A stretch of DNA of 64,000 nt from Streptomyces sp. NBC_01288 (lineage in GTDB: Bacteria > Actinomycetota > Actinomycetes > Streptomycetales > Streptomycetaceae). Under the pieces are notes generated by a model. It ran no database searches and was not told the DNA's origin. It saw only the letters and a program-made list of their open reading frames with translations. Both the position numbers and the translations under genes were made by a program. Shown here piece by piece: positions 36,706-45,539 of the stretch. The stretch is taken from NCBI RefSeq assembly GCF_035982055.1, contig NZ_CP108427.1, positions 3,162,001 through 3,226,000 of the forward strand, written 5' to 3'. Within the stretch, counting starts at the first letter, position 1; every line of letters begins with the position of its first letter.

Positions 36706-37404
36706 TCAGCGTCCCGGCCGCACCGTCAGGTCGTTGACCTCCGCGTCCCCCGGCAGGTCGATCGCCATCAGGATCGTCGTCGCGACCGACTCGGGGTCGA
36801 TCCACTGGGCGGGGTCGTACTGCTTGCCCTCCTGTTGGTGGACCTTGGCCTGCATGGGGCTGGCGGTGCGGCCGGGGTAGACCGAGGTGACGCGGACGCC
36901 GTTGGGGTGCTCCTCGTGGCGCAGGGAGTCCGCCAGGGCCTTCAGGCCGTGCTTGGAGGCGGCGTACGCGGACCAGTCGGCGCTCGCCCGCAGGCCCGCG
37001 CCGGAGTTCACGAAGAGGACGTGGCCGCCGGACAGGCGGAGTTGGGGCAGGAAGTGGCGGGTCAGTTCGGCGGGGGCGATCAGGTTGACGTTGAGCTGGT
37101 GGCGCCAGGTCTTCGGGGTCAGCTCGCCCACCGGGCCGAGGTCGACCACCCCGGCGATGTGCAGGAGCGTGTCCACGCGGTCGGGCAGGGTCTGGTGCGA
37201 GAACGCCCAGCTGAGTTTGTCCGGGTCCGCCAGGTCGCCCACCAGGGTGCTCGCCCCGGGGTACTCCGCCGCCAGTTCCTTCGCGCGGCCCGCGTCGCGC
37301 GCGTGGAGCACGAGGTCGTCCCCGCGCGCGTGCAGCCGGCGGGCGACGGCCGCGCCGATGCCTGAACCGGCCCCGGTGATCACATGTGTTGCCATGTCCG
37401 CCAT
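36706..37404 (-). CDS. short-chain dehydrogenase/reductase
   Basis: NAD(P)-dependent oxidoreductase of 232 residues; the substrate is unknown. The cofactor motif is T-G-A-G-S-G-I-G at about 10-17. Catalytic Ser is in V-N-S-G-A-G, and Tyr and Lys are in Y-A-A-S-K. R-L-H-A-R and H-A-R-D after beta-2 suggest NADP preference. ATGs at 37404 and 37395 are both possible; 37404 lies 7 bp after the LOG stop codon. The two genes are therefore one transcript, with a hairpin after the SDR gene. Confidence 0.93.
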   Translation of the reverse strand: MADMATHVITGAGSGIGAAVARRLHARGDDLVLHARDAGRAKELAAEYPGASTLVGDLADPDKLSWAFSHQTLPDRVDTLLHIAGVVDLGPVGELTPKTWRHQLNVNLIAPAELTRHFLPQLRLSGGHVLFVNSGAGLRASADWSAYAASKHGLKALADSLRHEEHPNGVRVTSVYPGRTASPMQAKVHQQEGKQYDPAQWIDPESVATTILMAIDLPGDAEVNDLTVRPGR

Positions 37405-37411
37405 GCTCGCA

Positions 37412-37951
37412 TCACTCGATGCCCTGGCTCTCCTCCAGGTAGGCCAGTGCCCCCACCGGCTCCTCCGCGAAGAACACCAGGTCGGCGAGCGGGACGGGCA
37501 GGAACCCCTCGTCCTCCATGCGCCGGAACTGGGTCTTCAGGCCGTCGTAGAAGCCGGCGGTGTTCAGGAGCACCACCGGCCTGTCGGTGTGGCCGTGCTT
37601 CTTCAGTTCCAGGATCTCCGTGGCCTCGTCCAGCGTCCCGGTGCCGCCCACCATGATCACCACGGCGTCGGACTTCTCCAGGAGCAGCCTCTTGCGTTCG
37701 GCGAGGTCGGACGCGATCACCATCTCGTCGGCGCCCTCCCGTGCCGACGCCGCCAGGAAGGTCACCGAGACGCCCACCAGGCGTCCGCCGGACGCCTGAA
37801 CGCCGTCGGCGACCACCTTCATCAGCCCGGACTCGGAACCGCCCCACACGAGCGTGTGCCCGCCCTTGCCGAGGAGTTCCGCGAACTCGCGCGCGGGGCG
37901 CGTGTAGCGCTCGTCCAGATCGGCGGCGGAGAGAAAGACACAGATCTTCAT
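37412..37951 (-). CDS. LOG-family (TIGR00730) protein
   Basis: Rossmann-fold protein of 179 residues, related to cytokinin-activating nucleoside 5'-monophosphate phosphoribohydrolases (LOG, YgdH). The nucleotide-phosphate loops are present but altered: G-G-S-E-S-G-L-M-K instead of the usual G-G-G-x-x-G-L-M-G, and V-G-G-T-G-T-L-D-E-A instead of P-G-G-x-G-T-x-x-E. The final catalytic Glu is kept. The start is ATG at 37951. It is co-transcribed with the SDR gene. Phosphoribohydrolase activity is likely but not certain. Confidence 0.88.
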   Translation of the reverse strand: MKICVFLSAADLDERYTRPAREFAELLGKGGHTLVWGGSESGLMKVVADGVQASGGRLVGVSVTFLAASAREGADEMVIASDLAERKRLLLEKSDAVVIMVGGTGTLDEATEILELKKHGHTDRPVVLLNTAGFYDGLKTQFRRMEDEGFLPVPLADLVFFAEEPVGALAYLEESQGIE

Positions 37952-38001
37952 GTCGTCACCGTACGCGGGAAGAACCAGGGGCCCGGGAGTGCTTTTCCGG
38001 T

Positions 38002-38325
38002 ATGGCCCAAGGACACACGATCACGATCGAGCAGGGCGACCGGCACGTCCGCGTCGTCCACGGCGACCAGGTGCTGGCGGAGAGCGACCGCCCCCTCGTC
38101 CTGAAGGAGACCGGTTCCCCGGTGCGGTACTACCTCCCTCCGGAGGATGTACGCCTCGACCTCCTGACCCCCTCCGAGACCCACACCCACTGCCCCTTCA
38201 AGGGCGACGCCTCCTACTGGTCCCTGCCGGACTCCCCCGACCTGGTGTGGGCGTATCCCGACCCCAAGCCCGACGTAGCCCAGATCAAGGACCACCTCTG
38301 CTTCTACGAAGTAGAGGTGTCGTAG
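38002..38325 (+). CDS. DUF427 domain protein
   Basis: Small cytosolic protein of 107 residues, one DUF427 domain. Signatures are the N-terminal I-T-I-E-Q-G-D-R-H-V-R-V, V-L-K-E-T-G-S-P-V-R-Y-Y-L-P-P-E-D-V, T-H-C-P-F-K-G-D-A-S-Y-W and the closing F-Y-E-V-E-V. The family has a small beta fold of unknown role; the conserved Cys-Pro-Phe-Lys-Gly suggests a ligand site. The start is ATG at 38002, divergent from the LOG gene with 50 bp between. Confidence 0.92.
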   Translation: MAQGHTITIEQGDRHVRVVHGDQVLAESDRPLVLKETGSPVRYYLPPEDVRLDLLTPSETHTHCPFKGDASYWSLPDSPDLVWAYPDPKPDVAQIKDHLCFYEVEVS

Positions 38326-38382
38326 TCGATTCAGAAGTGTCGTGACCGATTAGTCGGCGTTCCTTCGGCAGTCTTCATCGAC

Positions 38383-39168
38383 ATGGACAAGAAGACTGTT
38401 TCGCGCGACGGCACCGCCATCGCGTACGAACGCATCGGTGGGGGTCCGCCCGTCGTCCTGGTCGGTGGCGCGATGACCACGGGCGACGGGCTCCTGCCGC
38501 TCGCCGCGCAGCTCGCGCACCGGTTCGGGGCCGTCCCGTACGACCGCCGGGGCCGGGGCGCGAGCGGCGACACGGCGCCGTTCGCCGTGGCCCGGGAGGT
38601 CGAGGACCTCGCGGCGCTGATCGACGCCGTGGGCGGCAGCGCGGCGCTCTACGGCCACTCGTCCGGCGCCGCCCTCGCCCTGCACGCGGCGGCGAGCGGC
38701 CTCCCCGTCACCCAAGTCGCCCTGTACGAGCCGCCGTTCGCCCTCGACGCGACCGGCGCCAAGGAGCGCGCCGAGTACACCGAGCGCCTCACGGAACTCC
38801 TCGCCGAGGGCCGCCACGGCGACGCCGTCGCACTCTTCATGGCGCTCACCGGCGCACCCCCGGAGATGATCGACGGCGCCCGCCACTCCCCCATGTGGCC
38901 CGGCATGGAGGCCATCGCCCCGACCCTCGCCTACGACGACGCGTCCATGGGGGATGGATCGGTGCCGGCGGAGCGGCTGGCGTCCCTGTCCGTCCCGGTG
39001 CTCACCATCGCGGGCGGCGCGAGCCCCGAGTGGATGCGGGAGGCCGCGCAGGCTGTGGCGGACGCGGCGCCGGACGGGTCGTACCGCACGCTGGACGGTC
39101 AGACCCACATGGTGGACCCGGCCGTGCTTGCGCCTGTGCTCACCGAGTTCTTCGCGGACTCGAACTGA
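38383..39168 (+). CDS. alpha/beta hydrolase
   Basis: Probable esterase, lactonase or related hydrolase, 261 residues. The oxyanion segment is V-L-V-G-G-A-M-T, the nucleophile elbow is Y-G-H-S-S-G-A-A-L-A (Ser at about 92), and the catalytic His is probably in D-G-Q-T-H-M-V near the C-terminus, with an Asp before it. The Y-D-R-R-G-R-G-A-S-G-D loop is typical of the family. The start is ATG at 38383, 57 bp after the DUF427 gene on the same strand. The substrate is unknown. It is convergent with mnmA. Confidence 0.93.
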   Translation: MDKKTVSRDGTAIAYERIGGGPPVVLVGGAMTTGDGLLPLAAQLAHRFGAVPYDRRGRGASGDTAPFAVAREVEDLAALIDAVGGSAALYGHSSGAALALHAAASGLPVTQVALYEPPFALDATGAKERAEYTERLTELLAEGRHGDAVALFMALTGAPPEMIDGARHSPMWPGMEAIAPTLAYDDASMGDGSVPAERLASLSVPVLTIAGGASPEWMREAAQAVADAAPDGSYRTLDGQTHMVDPAVLAPVLTEFFADSN

Positions 39169-39251
39169 CCCCGCCGACTGACGACTTGGCACCAGTCTCA
39201 GGCCCTGATCTCAGGCGCCCCGATCTGGCGCCCTGATCTCAGTCCCAGGTC

Positions 39252-40382
39252 TCAGGCCATCGCCGTCGCCGCGCGCGTGGTCGTCGCGATCGTCGCCGAC
39301 CCCACCACGCGCGTGTCGTCGTACAGCACGATCGCCTGCCCGGGGGCCACGCCCCGTACCGGCTCGGTGAACGACACCTCCAGGGTGCCGTCGACGAGTT
39401 CGGCGGTGACCTCGGTCTCGCCGCCGTGGGCGCGGAGCTGGGCGGTGTAGGTGCCGGGGCCGGTCGGGGCCGTGCCGCACCAGCGGGGCTTGACGGCGGT
39501 GAGGCCGCTGACGTCGAGGGAGGCGGCCGGGCCGACCGTCACCGTGTTGTCGACCGGGGAGATGTCCAGGACGTAGCGCGGCTTGCCGTCGGCCGCCGGG
39601 GTGCCGATGCGCAGGCCCTTGCGCTGGCCGATGGTGAAGCCGTACGCGCCCTCGTGCGAGCCGATGACGGAGCCGGACTCGTCGACGATGTCGCCCTCGG
39701 CCTTGCCGAGGCGGCCCGCGAGGAAGCCCTGGGTGTCGCCGTCGGCGATGAAGCAGATGTCGTGCGAGTCGGGCTTCTTGGCGACCGCGAGGCCCCGGCG
39801 CTCGGCCTCCGCGCGGATCTCGTCCTTCGTCGTGACCGTGTCGCCGAGCGGGAACAGCGCGTGTGCGAGCTGCCGCTCGTCCAGGACACCGAGGACGTAC
39901 GACTGGTCCTTGGCCATGTCGGAGGCGCGGTGCAGTTCGCGGGTGCCGTCCTCGTTCACGATCACCTGCGCGTAGTGGCCGGTGCAGACCGCGTCGAAGC
40001 CGAGGGCGAGCGCCTTGTCGAGCAGGGCGGCGAACTTGATCTTCTCGTTGCAGCGCAGGCACGGGTTCGGGGTGCGGCCGGCCTCGTACTCGGCGACGAA
40101 GTCCTCGACGACGTCCTCGCGGAAGCGGTCGGCGAGGTCCCAGACGTAGAACGGGATGCCGATGACGTCGGCGGCGCGGCGGGCGTCCCGTGAGTCCTCG
40201 ATCGTGCAACAGCCACGCGCGCCCGTGCGGAACGATTGCGGGTTCGCGGAGAGCGCGAGGTGGACGCCGGTCACGTCGTGGCCGGCTTCCGCGGCGCGGG
40301 CGGCGGCGACGGCGGAATCGACGCCGCCCGACATGGCGGCGAGTACGCGAAGGGGGCGGGGGCGCTGCGAGGTCTCAGTCAT
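39252..40382 (-). CDS. mnmA: tRNA-specific 2-thiouridylase
   Basis: Adds sulfur to U34 of the wobble position in Glu, Gln and Lys tRNAs, using ATP and sulfur relayed from a cysteine desulfurase. 376 residues. The PP-loop ATP site S-G-G-V-D-S-A-V-A lies at about 18-26. The catalytic Cys pair is in N-P-C-L-R-C-N-E and S-H-D-I-C-F-I. T-G-H-Y-A-Q and K-D-Q-S-Y-V-L are tRNA and ATP contacts. The ATG at 40382 has GAAGGG 4 bases upstream. The likely partner, a cysteine desulfurase gene, lies at 42995-44158. Confidence 0.98.
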   Translation of the reverse strand: MTETSQRPRPLRVLAAMSGGVDSAVAAARAAEAGHDVTGVHLALSANPQSFRTGARGCCTIEDSRDARRAADVIGIPFYVWDLADRFREDVVEDFVAEYEAGRTPNPCLRCNEKIKFAALLDKALALGFDAVCTGHYAQVIVNEDGTRELHRASDMAKDQSYVLGVLDERQLAHALFPLGDTVTTKDEIRAEAERRGLAVAKKPDSHDICFIADGDTQGFLAGRLGKAEGDIVDESGSVIGSHEGAYGFTIGQRKGLRIGTPAADGKPRYVLDISPVDNTVTVGPAASLDVSGLTAVKPRWCGTAPTGPGTYTAQLRAHGGETEVTAELVDGTLEVSFTEPVRGVAPGQAIVLYDDTRVVGSATIATTTRAATAMA

Positions 40383-40442
40383 AACCCTTCCAGGGTACGG
40401 GTCGTCGGGAACCGGAGCCCGCGAGTATCCGTTGACGATCAC

Positions 40443-41192
40443 ATGGGGGAGACACAGAGCGAGCAGAACCGTCAAAGTCAGCAGGACAGTCAGGGCGATC
40501 GGGGCGATCCGGCGGGGAAGCCGCCGGGCGCCGCGGACACGTCACCCGGTTCCGTGGCCCGGCGGCCCGGGCGGCGGGCGCTGCTCATCGGCGGGGCCGT
40601 GGCCGCCGTAGGGACCGCTGTGGTGGCTCGGGACGAGTTGGCTCGGTTGTGGTGGCGGACGCCGGGGGTGGAGAAACCGCGGACTCCGGGGGCCGTCGAT
40701 TTTCCAGGGGCCACGTGGGTGGCGGCTTCCTCGGCGAACTACCGGCGGGCCGACCGGCCGGACGACTACGCGATAGACCGGGTGGTCATCCATGTCACGC
40801 AGGGCAGTTACGAGAGTGCGGTGAAGGCCTTCCAGGACCCGGGGCACCAGGCGGCCGCGCACTACATCGTCCGGCAGCGCGGGGACATCACACAGATGAT
40901 CCGTGAGCTGGACGTGGCCTTCCACGCGGGCAACCGGTCGTACAACGAACGCAGTGTCGGCATCGAACACGAGGGCTTCGTCGACCGGAAGTCGTCGTTC
41001 ACGGACGTGATGTACACGAACTCCGCACGGCTGACGGCGGAGATATGCGGGCGCTACGGAATCCCTGTGGACCGGAAGCATGTCATCGGGCATGTGGAGG
41101 TGCCGGGGACCGATCACACGGACCCGGGGCGGTACTGGGACTGGGACCGGTACATGACACTCGTAAGGCGGGCACACCGGACACAAGCGTGA
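40443..41192 (+). CDS. exported N-acetylmuramoyl-L-alanine amidase (Amidase_2/PGRP)
   Basis: Cell-wall hydrolase of 249 residues that cleaves the bond between muramic acid and the stem peptide. A Tat-type signal precedes the domain: [17 protein letters not shown] at about 42-58. Zinc ligands are the His in V-V-I-H-V-T-Q-G, with a second in the C-terminal G-T-D-H-T-D-P-G motif; the segment A-A-H-Y-I-V and [10 protein letters not shown] match the amidase fold. The ATG at 40443 is chosen for its distance to the signal. It diverges from mnmA with 60 bp between. Confidence 0.92.
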   Translation: MGETQSEQNRQSQQDSQGDRGDPAGKPPGAADTSPGSVARRPGRRALLIGGAVAAVGTAVVARDELARLWWRTPGVEKPRTPGAVDFPGATWVAASSANYRRADRPDDYAIDRVVIHVTQGSYESAVKAFQDPGHQAAAHYIVRQRGDITQMIRELDVAFHAGNRSYNERSVGIEHEGFVDRKSSFTDVMYTNSARLTAEICGRYGIPVDRKHVIGHVEVPGTDHTDPGRYWDWDRYMTLVRRAHRTQA

Positions 41193-41280
41193 CTCGGGTC
41201 ACACTACGGTTTGGCTATGAGTCGTTTCAGTCACGGCGGTGTCCGATGCGTCCCCCGCTCCGGATGTGACCTGGGGCACG

Positions 41281-41310
41281 CCAACTCCGCATTGGTTCAA
41301 GGGGAGTTGG
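41281..41310. terminator. hairpin after amidase gene
   Basis: CCAACTCC (41281-41288) and GGAGTTGG (41303-41310) form a perfect 8-bp stem with a 14-base loop, 88 bp after the amidase stop codon and 96 bp before the oxidase. Confidence 0.55.
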
Positions 41311-41406
41311 GGAGCGATCGTGCACGCATATCTTTCATAGACTGCTCTGCTGACTACTAACTGCCCCTCAGTCTTTACACAGTCCTTAGGTCAAATCTCT
41401 GGCCTC

Positions 41407-42972
41407 ATGACACACACCAGCGAGCCCGCGTCCGGAGAGAACAGAGACGCGAAGGGCAACCACCGCAAATCCATGGCCGAGAAGCGCGAGCACGGCAAGG
41501 ACATCGCGCTCCGAGGCAAGGGTCTGCACCGGCGCAAGTTCCTCGGCGGCATGGCCGGGACCGGTATCGCGGCGGTCGCCGCGGCCGGAGGGGCCTTCTC
41601 CCTGCTGAACGGCGCGGCGAAGAACAAGGCGTCCGCGGCGGACAGCACCCTGGTCATCCCGGACCTCCTGGAGGGCACGACCAGCGGCACCACCACGACC
41701 TTCACCCTGGAGGCCAAGACCGGCACCGCCGAGGTGCTGAGCGGGGTCACCAGCGACACCATGGGCTACAACCAGTCGTTCCTCGGCCCCACCATGAAGT
41801 GGACCAACGGCGACACGGTCCTGCTGAACATCACCAACAGCCTGGGCGCGGACACCACCGTCCACTTCCACGGCGCCCACGTCCCGGCCAAGATGGACGG
41901 CGGCCCGCAGGTCGCGTTCTCCGACGGGACCACCTGGTCGCCGACGTTCACGGTCGACGACGACGCGAAGACCCTCTGGTACCACCCGCACGCGCTGGGC
42001 ACCACGGCCAAGCAGGCGGTGCACGGGCTGGCCGGGATGATCATCGTCGAGGACGACTCGACCGCCTCGTCGGACCTGCCGAGCGACTACGGCGTCGACG
42101 ACATCCCGCTGATCTTCCAGTGCCTGGCCACGGACAGCGCCGGTGACATCAAGTACGACCTGACGGGCTATCTCAGCAGCGGTCTCAGCTACCCGCTGCT
42201 GCTGAACGGCACGAACGTCGACTCCACCACGCTCGGCTTCACGGCCACCAAGACCCGCACCCGCTTCCGCGTGCTGAACGCCTCGCCCTCGGACATCATC
42301 ACCGTCCAGCGCAGCGACGGCGGCACGCTCAGCCAGATCGCGACCGACCAGGGCTATCTGACCGAGGCGACCGACGTCACGTCGATCCGGCTGGTGGCCG
42401 GCGCCCGCGCCGAGTTCGTGATGGACCTGAGCGCGGACGCGACGCTCCAGGCCGTCATCACCACCGGCTGGGTCCGCGGCGGCAGCGGCACCTACGACGT
42501 CCTCGCCATCACCGCGAGCGGCACGGACACCCCGGACGACCTCCCCAGCACCCTCAACACCATCGACCGCTACGACACCAGCGACTTCACGGCCCGCACC
42601 ATCACGCTCGGCCAGAGCGGCACGACCATGCTGATCAACGGCTCGGCCGGCACCAGCATGTCCTCCATGGCGATGATCAGCACCACGCTGGGGTCCAAGG
42701 AGATCTGGACGATCAAGAACAGCACCCAGCTGGAACACTCGTTCCATCTGCACGACGTGCCGTACCAGCTCATATCGATCAACGGCGAGACACCGACAGG
42801 CGTCGAACTGGGGTGGTACGACACCTACGAAGTGGTCGGTGGCGGCTCGATCGAGGTCGCCATGGAGTTCACCGACTACGCCGACGACACCTATATGTAC
42901 ATGCTCCACTGCCATCTCCTCCAGCACGAGGACGAGGGCATGATGGCCGCCCTGATGGTGACGGAGAGCTAG
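41407..42972 (+). CDS. multicopper oxidase, Tat-exported
   Basis: Secreted copper oxidase (laccase or metal-oxidase type), 521 residues. A twin-arginine signal lies at about 41-64 (L-H-R-R-K-F-L-G-G-M-A-G). All four copper motifs are intact: H-F-H-G-A-H, W-Y-H-P-H-A-L-G, H-S-F-H-L-H-D-V and H-C-H-L-L-Q-H-E-D-E-G-M-M. Met-rich S-M-S-S-M-A-M lies between, which could bind extra copper. The substrate is unknown. The ATG at 41407 starts a hydrophilic tail of about 40 residues before the signal. It converges on the cysteine desulfurase gene with 22 bp between. Confidence 0.95.
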   Translation: MTHTSEPASGENRDAKGNHRKSMAEKREHGKDIALRGKGLHRRKFLGGMAGTGIAAVAAAGGAFSLLNGAAKNKASAADSTLVIPDLLEGTTSGTTTTFTLEAKTGTAEVLSGVTSDTMGYNQSFLGPTMKWTNGDTVLLNITNSLGADTTVHFHGAHVPAKMDGGPQVAFSDGTTWSPTFTVDDDAKTLWYHPHALGTTAKQAVHGLAGMIIVEDDSTASSDLPSDYGVDDIPLIFQCLATDSAGDIKYDLTGYLSSGLSYPLLLNGTNVDSTTLGFTATKTRTRFRVLNASPSDIITVQRSDGGTLSQIATDQGYLTEATDVTSIRLVAGARAEFVMDLSADATLQAVITTGWVRGGSGTYDVLAITASGTDTPDDLPSTLNTIDRYDTSDFTARTITLGQSGTTMLINGSAGTSMSSMAMISTTLGSKEIWTIKNSTQLEHSFHLHDVPYQLISINGETPTGVELGWYDTYEVVGGGSIEVAMEFTDYADDTYMYMLHCHLLQHEDEGMMAALMVTES

Positions 42973-42994
42973 CCGGCGAGCCGGCGAACGGCAC

Positions 42995-44158
42995 TCAGGT
43001 CAGCCCGGCGGCGCGAGCACGGTCCACCGCCGGGCCGATCGCCTTCGCGACCGCCTCCACGTCGGCCTCCGTGGAGGTGTGGCCGAGAGAGAAGCGCAGG
43101 GTGCCGCGGGCCAGGTCCGGGTCGGTGCCGGTGGCGAGGAGGACGTGGCTGGGCTGGGCGACGCCCGCCGTGCAGGCCGAGCCGGTGGAACACTCGATGC
43201 CCTGGGCGTCCAGCAGGAGCAGCAGGGAGTCGCCTTCACAACCCGGGAACGTGAAGTGGGCGTTGGCCGGGAGGCGGTCCACCGGGTCGCCGCCGAGGAT
43301 CGCGTCCGGGACGGCCGTACGGACGGCGGAGATCAACTCGTCGCGCAGGGCGCCGATCTCGCGGGCGAACCACTCGCGTTGCTCGGCGGCCAGCCGGCCG
43401 GCGACCGCGAAGGAGGCGATCGCGGGGACGTCGAGGGTGCCGGAGCGGACATGGCGTTCCTGGCCGCCGCCGTGCAGGACGGGGACGGGGGTGTACTCAC
43501 GGCCCAGCAGCAGGGCGCCGATGCCGTACGGGCCGCCGATCTTGTGGCCGGAGACGGTTGCCGCGGCGAGCCCGGAGGCGGCGAAGTCGACCGGGATCTG
43601 ACCGAAGGCCTGCACCGCGTCGGCGTGCAGCGGGATGCCGAACTCCCCCGCCACATCGGCGAGTTCACGCACCGGCATGACCGTGCCGATCTCGTTGTTG
43701 GCCCACATCACGGTCGCCAGGGCGACGTCGTCGGGGTTGCGGGCGATCGCCTCGCGCAGCACCTCGGGGCGGACCCGGCCGTAGGAGTCGACCGGGAGGT
43801 ACTCGACGGTGGCACCCTCGTGCTCGCCCAGCCAGTGGACGGCGTCCAGGACGGCGTGGTGCTCGACGGGGCTGGCCAGGATCCGGGTGCGGGCCGGGTC
43901 GGCGTCGCGGCGGGACCAGTACAGGCCCTTCACCGCGAGGTTGTCGGCCTCGGTGCCGCCGGAGGTGAACACGACCTCGCTGGGGCGGGCGCCGAGCGCT
44001 TCGGCGAGGGTCTCCCGGGCCTCTTCGACCGTACGGCGGGCCTTGCGGCCGGAAGCGTGGAGGGAGGAGGCGTTGCCCGTGATGCTCAGGTGGGCCGTCA
44101 TCGCCTCGACTGCCTCGGGAAGCATCGGGGTGGTCGCGGCGTGGTCGAGGTATGCCAT
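42995..44158 (-). CDS. cysteine desulfurase
   Basis: PLP enzyme of the NifS/IscS family that releases sulfur from cysteine as a persulfide. 387 residues. The N-terminus Y-L-D-H-A-A-T-T-P, the PLP Lys in V-S-G-H-K-I-G-G-P, and the catalytic Cys loop [10 protein letters not shown] are classic IscS (class I). It probably feeds MnmA for tRNA thiolation, since mnmA lies 2.6 kb away and no iscU or suf genes are seen nearby. The start is ATG at 44158, without a strong ribosome site. The DUF4190-like gene lies upstream on the same strand. Confidence 0.96.
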   Translation of the reverse strand: MAYLDHAATTPMLPEAVEAMTAHLSITGNASSLHASGRKARRTVEEARETLAEALGARPSEVVFTSGGTEADNLAVKGLYWSRRDADPARTRILASPVEHHAVLDAVHWLGEHEGATVEYLPVDSYGRVRPEVLREAIARNPDDVALATVMWANNEIGTVMPVRELADVAGEFGIPLHADAVQAFGQIPVDFAASGLAAATVSGHKIGGPYGIGALLLGREYTPVPVLHGGGQERHVRSGTLDVPAIASFAVAGRLAAEQREWFAREIGALRDELISAVRTAVPDAILGGDPVDRLPANAHFTFPGCEGDSLLLLLDAQGIECSTGSACTAGVAQPSHVLLATGTDPDLARGTLRFSLGHTSTEADVEAVAKAIGPAVDRARAAGLT

Positions 44159-44226
44159 GGTGACGCCGATTCTACGGGCCCCGGTGCGCACCCCGGAGGG
44201 GCGGGCACGCCTGGCGCGATCCCGCC

Positions 44227-44251
44227 GGTCTCCTAGAAGCTCCAGGAGACC
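44227..44251. terminator. hairpin overlapping the DUF4190-like stop codon
   Basis: GGTCTCCT (44227-44234) and AGGAGACC (44244-44251) form a perfect 8-bp stem covering the stop codon. It lies between the DUF4190-like gene and the cysteine desulfurase. Confidence 0.45.
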
Positions 44252-44532
44252 GTGCTGTCCAGCTGCATGAAGGCGACGAGGACCAGCAGATCGGCGATGC
44301 CGAGTCCCAGGCCGAGGAACGCACGGCCGCGACGGGCGGTGCCGCGCCACAGCGCCGCGCCGGCCAGGGCGATGGCGATCGGGCCGAGGAACACGTTGAG
44401 CACGAGCAGTCCGACGAGGCCGAGGATGAAGGACGCGACGGCCATGCCGTCGGCGTCGCGACGGCCGGTGGGCTTCACGTCGGCGTTGTTGTCGGTGGTG
44501 GTGCTGCTGGTTGCCGGTGCGGTGAGTTGCAT
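44233..44532 (-). CDS. DUF4190-like membrane protein
   Basis: Two-helix membrane protein of 99 residues. A Thr/Asp-rich cytosolic tail (residues 1-27) is followed by [16 protein letters not shown], which is the DUF4190 signature, and a second helix around [13 protein letters not shown]. Function unknown. The ATG at 44532 is the second gene of a probable pair with the 55-residue membrane gene, and both diverge from a TetR gene whose operator-like repeats lie upstream. Confidence 0.88.
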   Translation of the reverse strand: MQLTAPATSSTTTDNNADVKPTGRRDADGMAVASFILGLVGLLVLNVFLGPIAIALAGAALWRGTARRGRAFLGLGLGIADLLVLVAFMQLDSTVSWSF

Positions 44533-44597
44533 GTGGTTTCAGCTCCCGAGGATCGGGCGGGTGGTGGGTCGGGCGGTCGACTGGCAGCCGCGGACGG

Positions 44598-44765
44598 TCA
44601 GTTGGCGGTCGTACGGCTGCGGCGGCCGTGCCGCTCGCGGAGCGCGAAGATGCCCAGCCAGACGGCGATGACGGTGGCGGCGACGGCGGTGAAGGCGAGC
44701 GGCGCGTGGGCCACGGTGCCCATCACGACGCCGAACAGCAGGAGCGCTACGACGAGGAACAGCAT
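44598..44765 (-). CDS. 55-residue membrane protein
   Basis: Short frame beginning [16 protein letters not shown] and ending with a basic tail ([14 protein letters not shown]). Two hydrophobic segments separated by A-H-A-P-L-A-F suggest a helical hairpin with the basic tail inside the cell. The ATG at 44765 follows GGAGGGGG by about 11 bases. It is the first gene downstream of the operator-like repeats, upstream of the DUF4190-like gene, so it is probably regulated by the divergent TetR. Function unknown. Confidence 0.75.
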   Translation of the reverse strand: MLFLVVALLLFGVVMGTVAHAPLAFTAVAATVIAVWLGIFALRERHGRRSRTTAN

Positions 44766-44838
44766 GGGATGAATCCCCCTCCGAGCCGACCGGGACGTCC
44801 GGGACGGCTCTCGTTACGTTTCGGTGAACGGTTGTAGT

Positions 44839-44909
44839 AACACTTGTTCACTGAACTTGAGTCTAGCGCGTCCGGCGACTTTCCAATTACGGAGAACAGT
44901 TGTTAACTG
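44839..44909. promoter_or_regulatory. two TetR-type operator copies
   Basis: AACACTTGTTCACTG (44839-44853) and AACAGTTGTTAACTG (44895-44909) match at 13 of 15 bases. The second contains the perfect palindrome CAGTT-GTT-AACTG and ends 6 bp before the TetR start codon. Together they flank the divergent promoters. Binding by the adjacent TetR is inferred. Confidence 0.7.
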
Positions 44910-44915
44910 GATGAC

Positions 44916-45539
44916 ATGAGTCACACCCTCGGCATCCGGCAGGTACAGAAGCAGAAGACCCGACAGGCGTTGCTGGACGCCGCGTTGGGGCTGCTGGAGG
45001 AGCAGAGCCTGAGCAGTCTCGGCCTGCGCGAGGTCACCCGGGCCGTGGGCGTCGCCCCGACCGCCTTCTACCGGCACTTCCGCTCCACGGCCGACCTCGG
45101 GGTCGCACTCGTCGAGGAGGCGCTGGGCAGTCTGCATCCGATGATCCGGCAGACGGTGGCCCCGGCGGACAGCGGCCAACGCATCACGCGGGCCGTCGAG
45201 TTGATCGCCCATCACGTGAGCACGCACCCGGCGCACGTCCGCTTCATCGCGCGCGAGCGGCACGGCGGGGTGCAGCCGGTACGGGAGGCCATCCGGGAGC
45301 AACTCGCCCGGTTCGCCGAGGAGGTGAAGGCCGAACTCGCCAAGGACCCCGAGTCACGCGGCTGGCGCGACGACGACCTGCTGATGCTGGCCCACCTCTA
45401 CGTCGACCAGATGCTCATCACGGCCTCGCTCTTCCTGGAGGCACTGGAGGCGTCGGACGAGGAGCGCGAGCGGGTGGCCCAACTCGCCCAGCAGCAGATG
45501 CGGTTGATCAGCGTGGGGCGACGGCACTGGCTCGGCTGA
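44916..45539 (+). CDS. TetR family regulator, FabR-like
   Basis: Repressor of 207 residues. The opening Q-K-Q-K-T-R-Q-A-L-L-D-A-A-L and the helix-turn-helix L-R-E-V-T-R-A-V-G-V-A-P-T-A-F-Y-R-H-F-R resemble the FabR/DesT-type TetR regulators of membrane lipid genes, with A-F-Y-R-H-F as the key feature. It diverges from two small membrane-protein genes, which it probably represses. The start is ATG at 44916. Whether it senses acyl-CoA, as FabR does, is not known. Confidence 0.92.
   Translation: MSHTLGIRQVQKQKTRQALLDAALGLLEEQSLSSLGLREVTRAVGVAPTAFYRHFRSTADLGVALVEEALGSLHPMIRQTVAPADSGQRITRAVELIAHHVSTHPAHVRFIARERHGGVQPVREAIREQLARFAEEVKAELAKDPESRGWRDDDLLMLAHLYVDQMLITASLFLEALEASDEERERVAQLAQQQMRLISVGRRHWLG

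Noticed and set aside
44227..44251. Possible strong terminator for the DUF4190-like gene
   Set aside because: The stem covers the stop codon and has no T-run, so it is kept only as a weak hairpin rather than a firm terminator.
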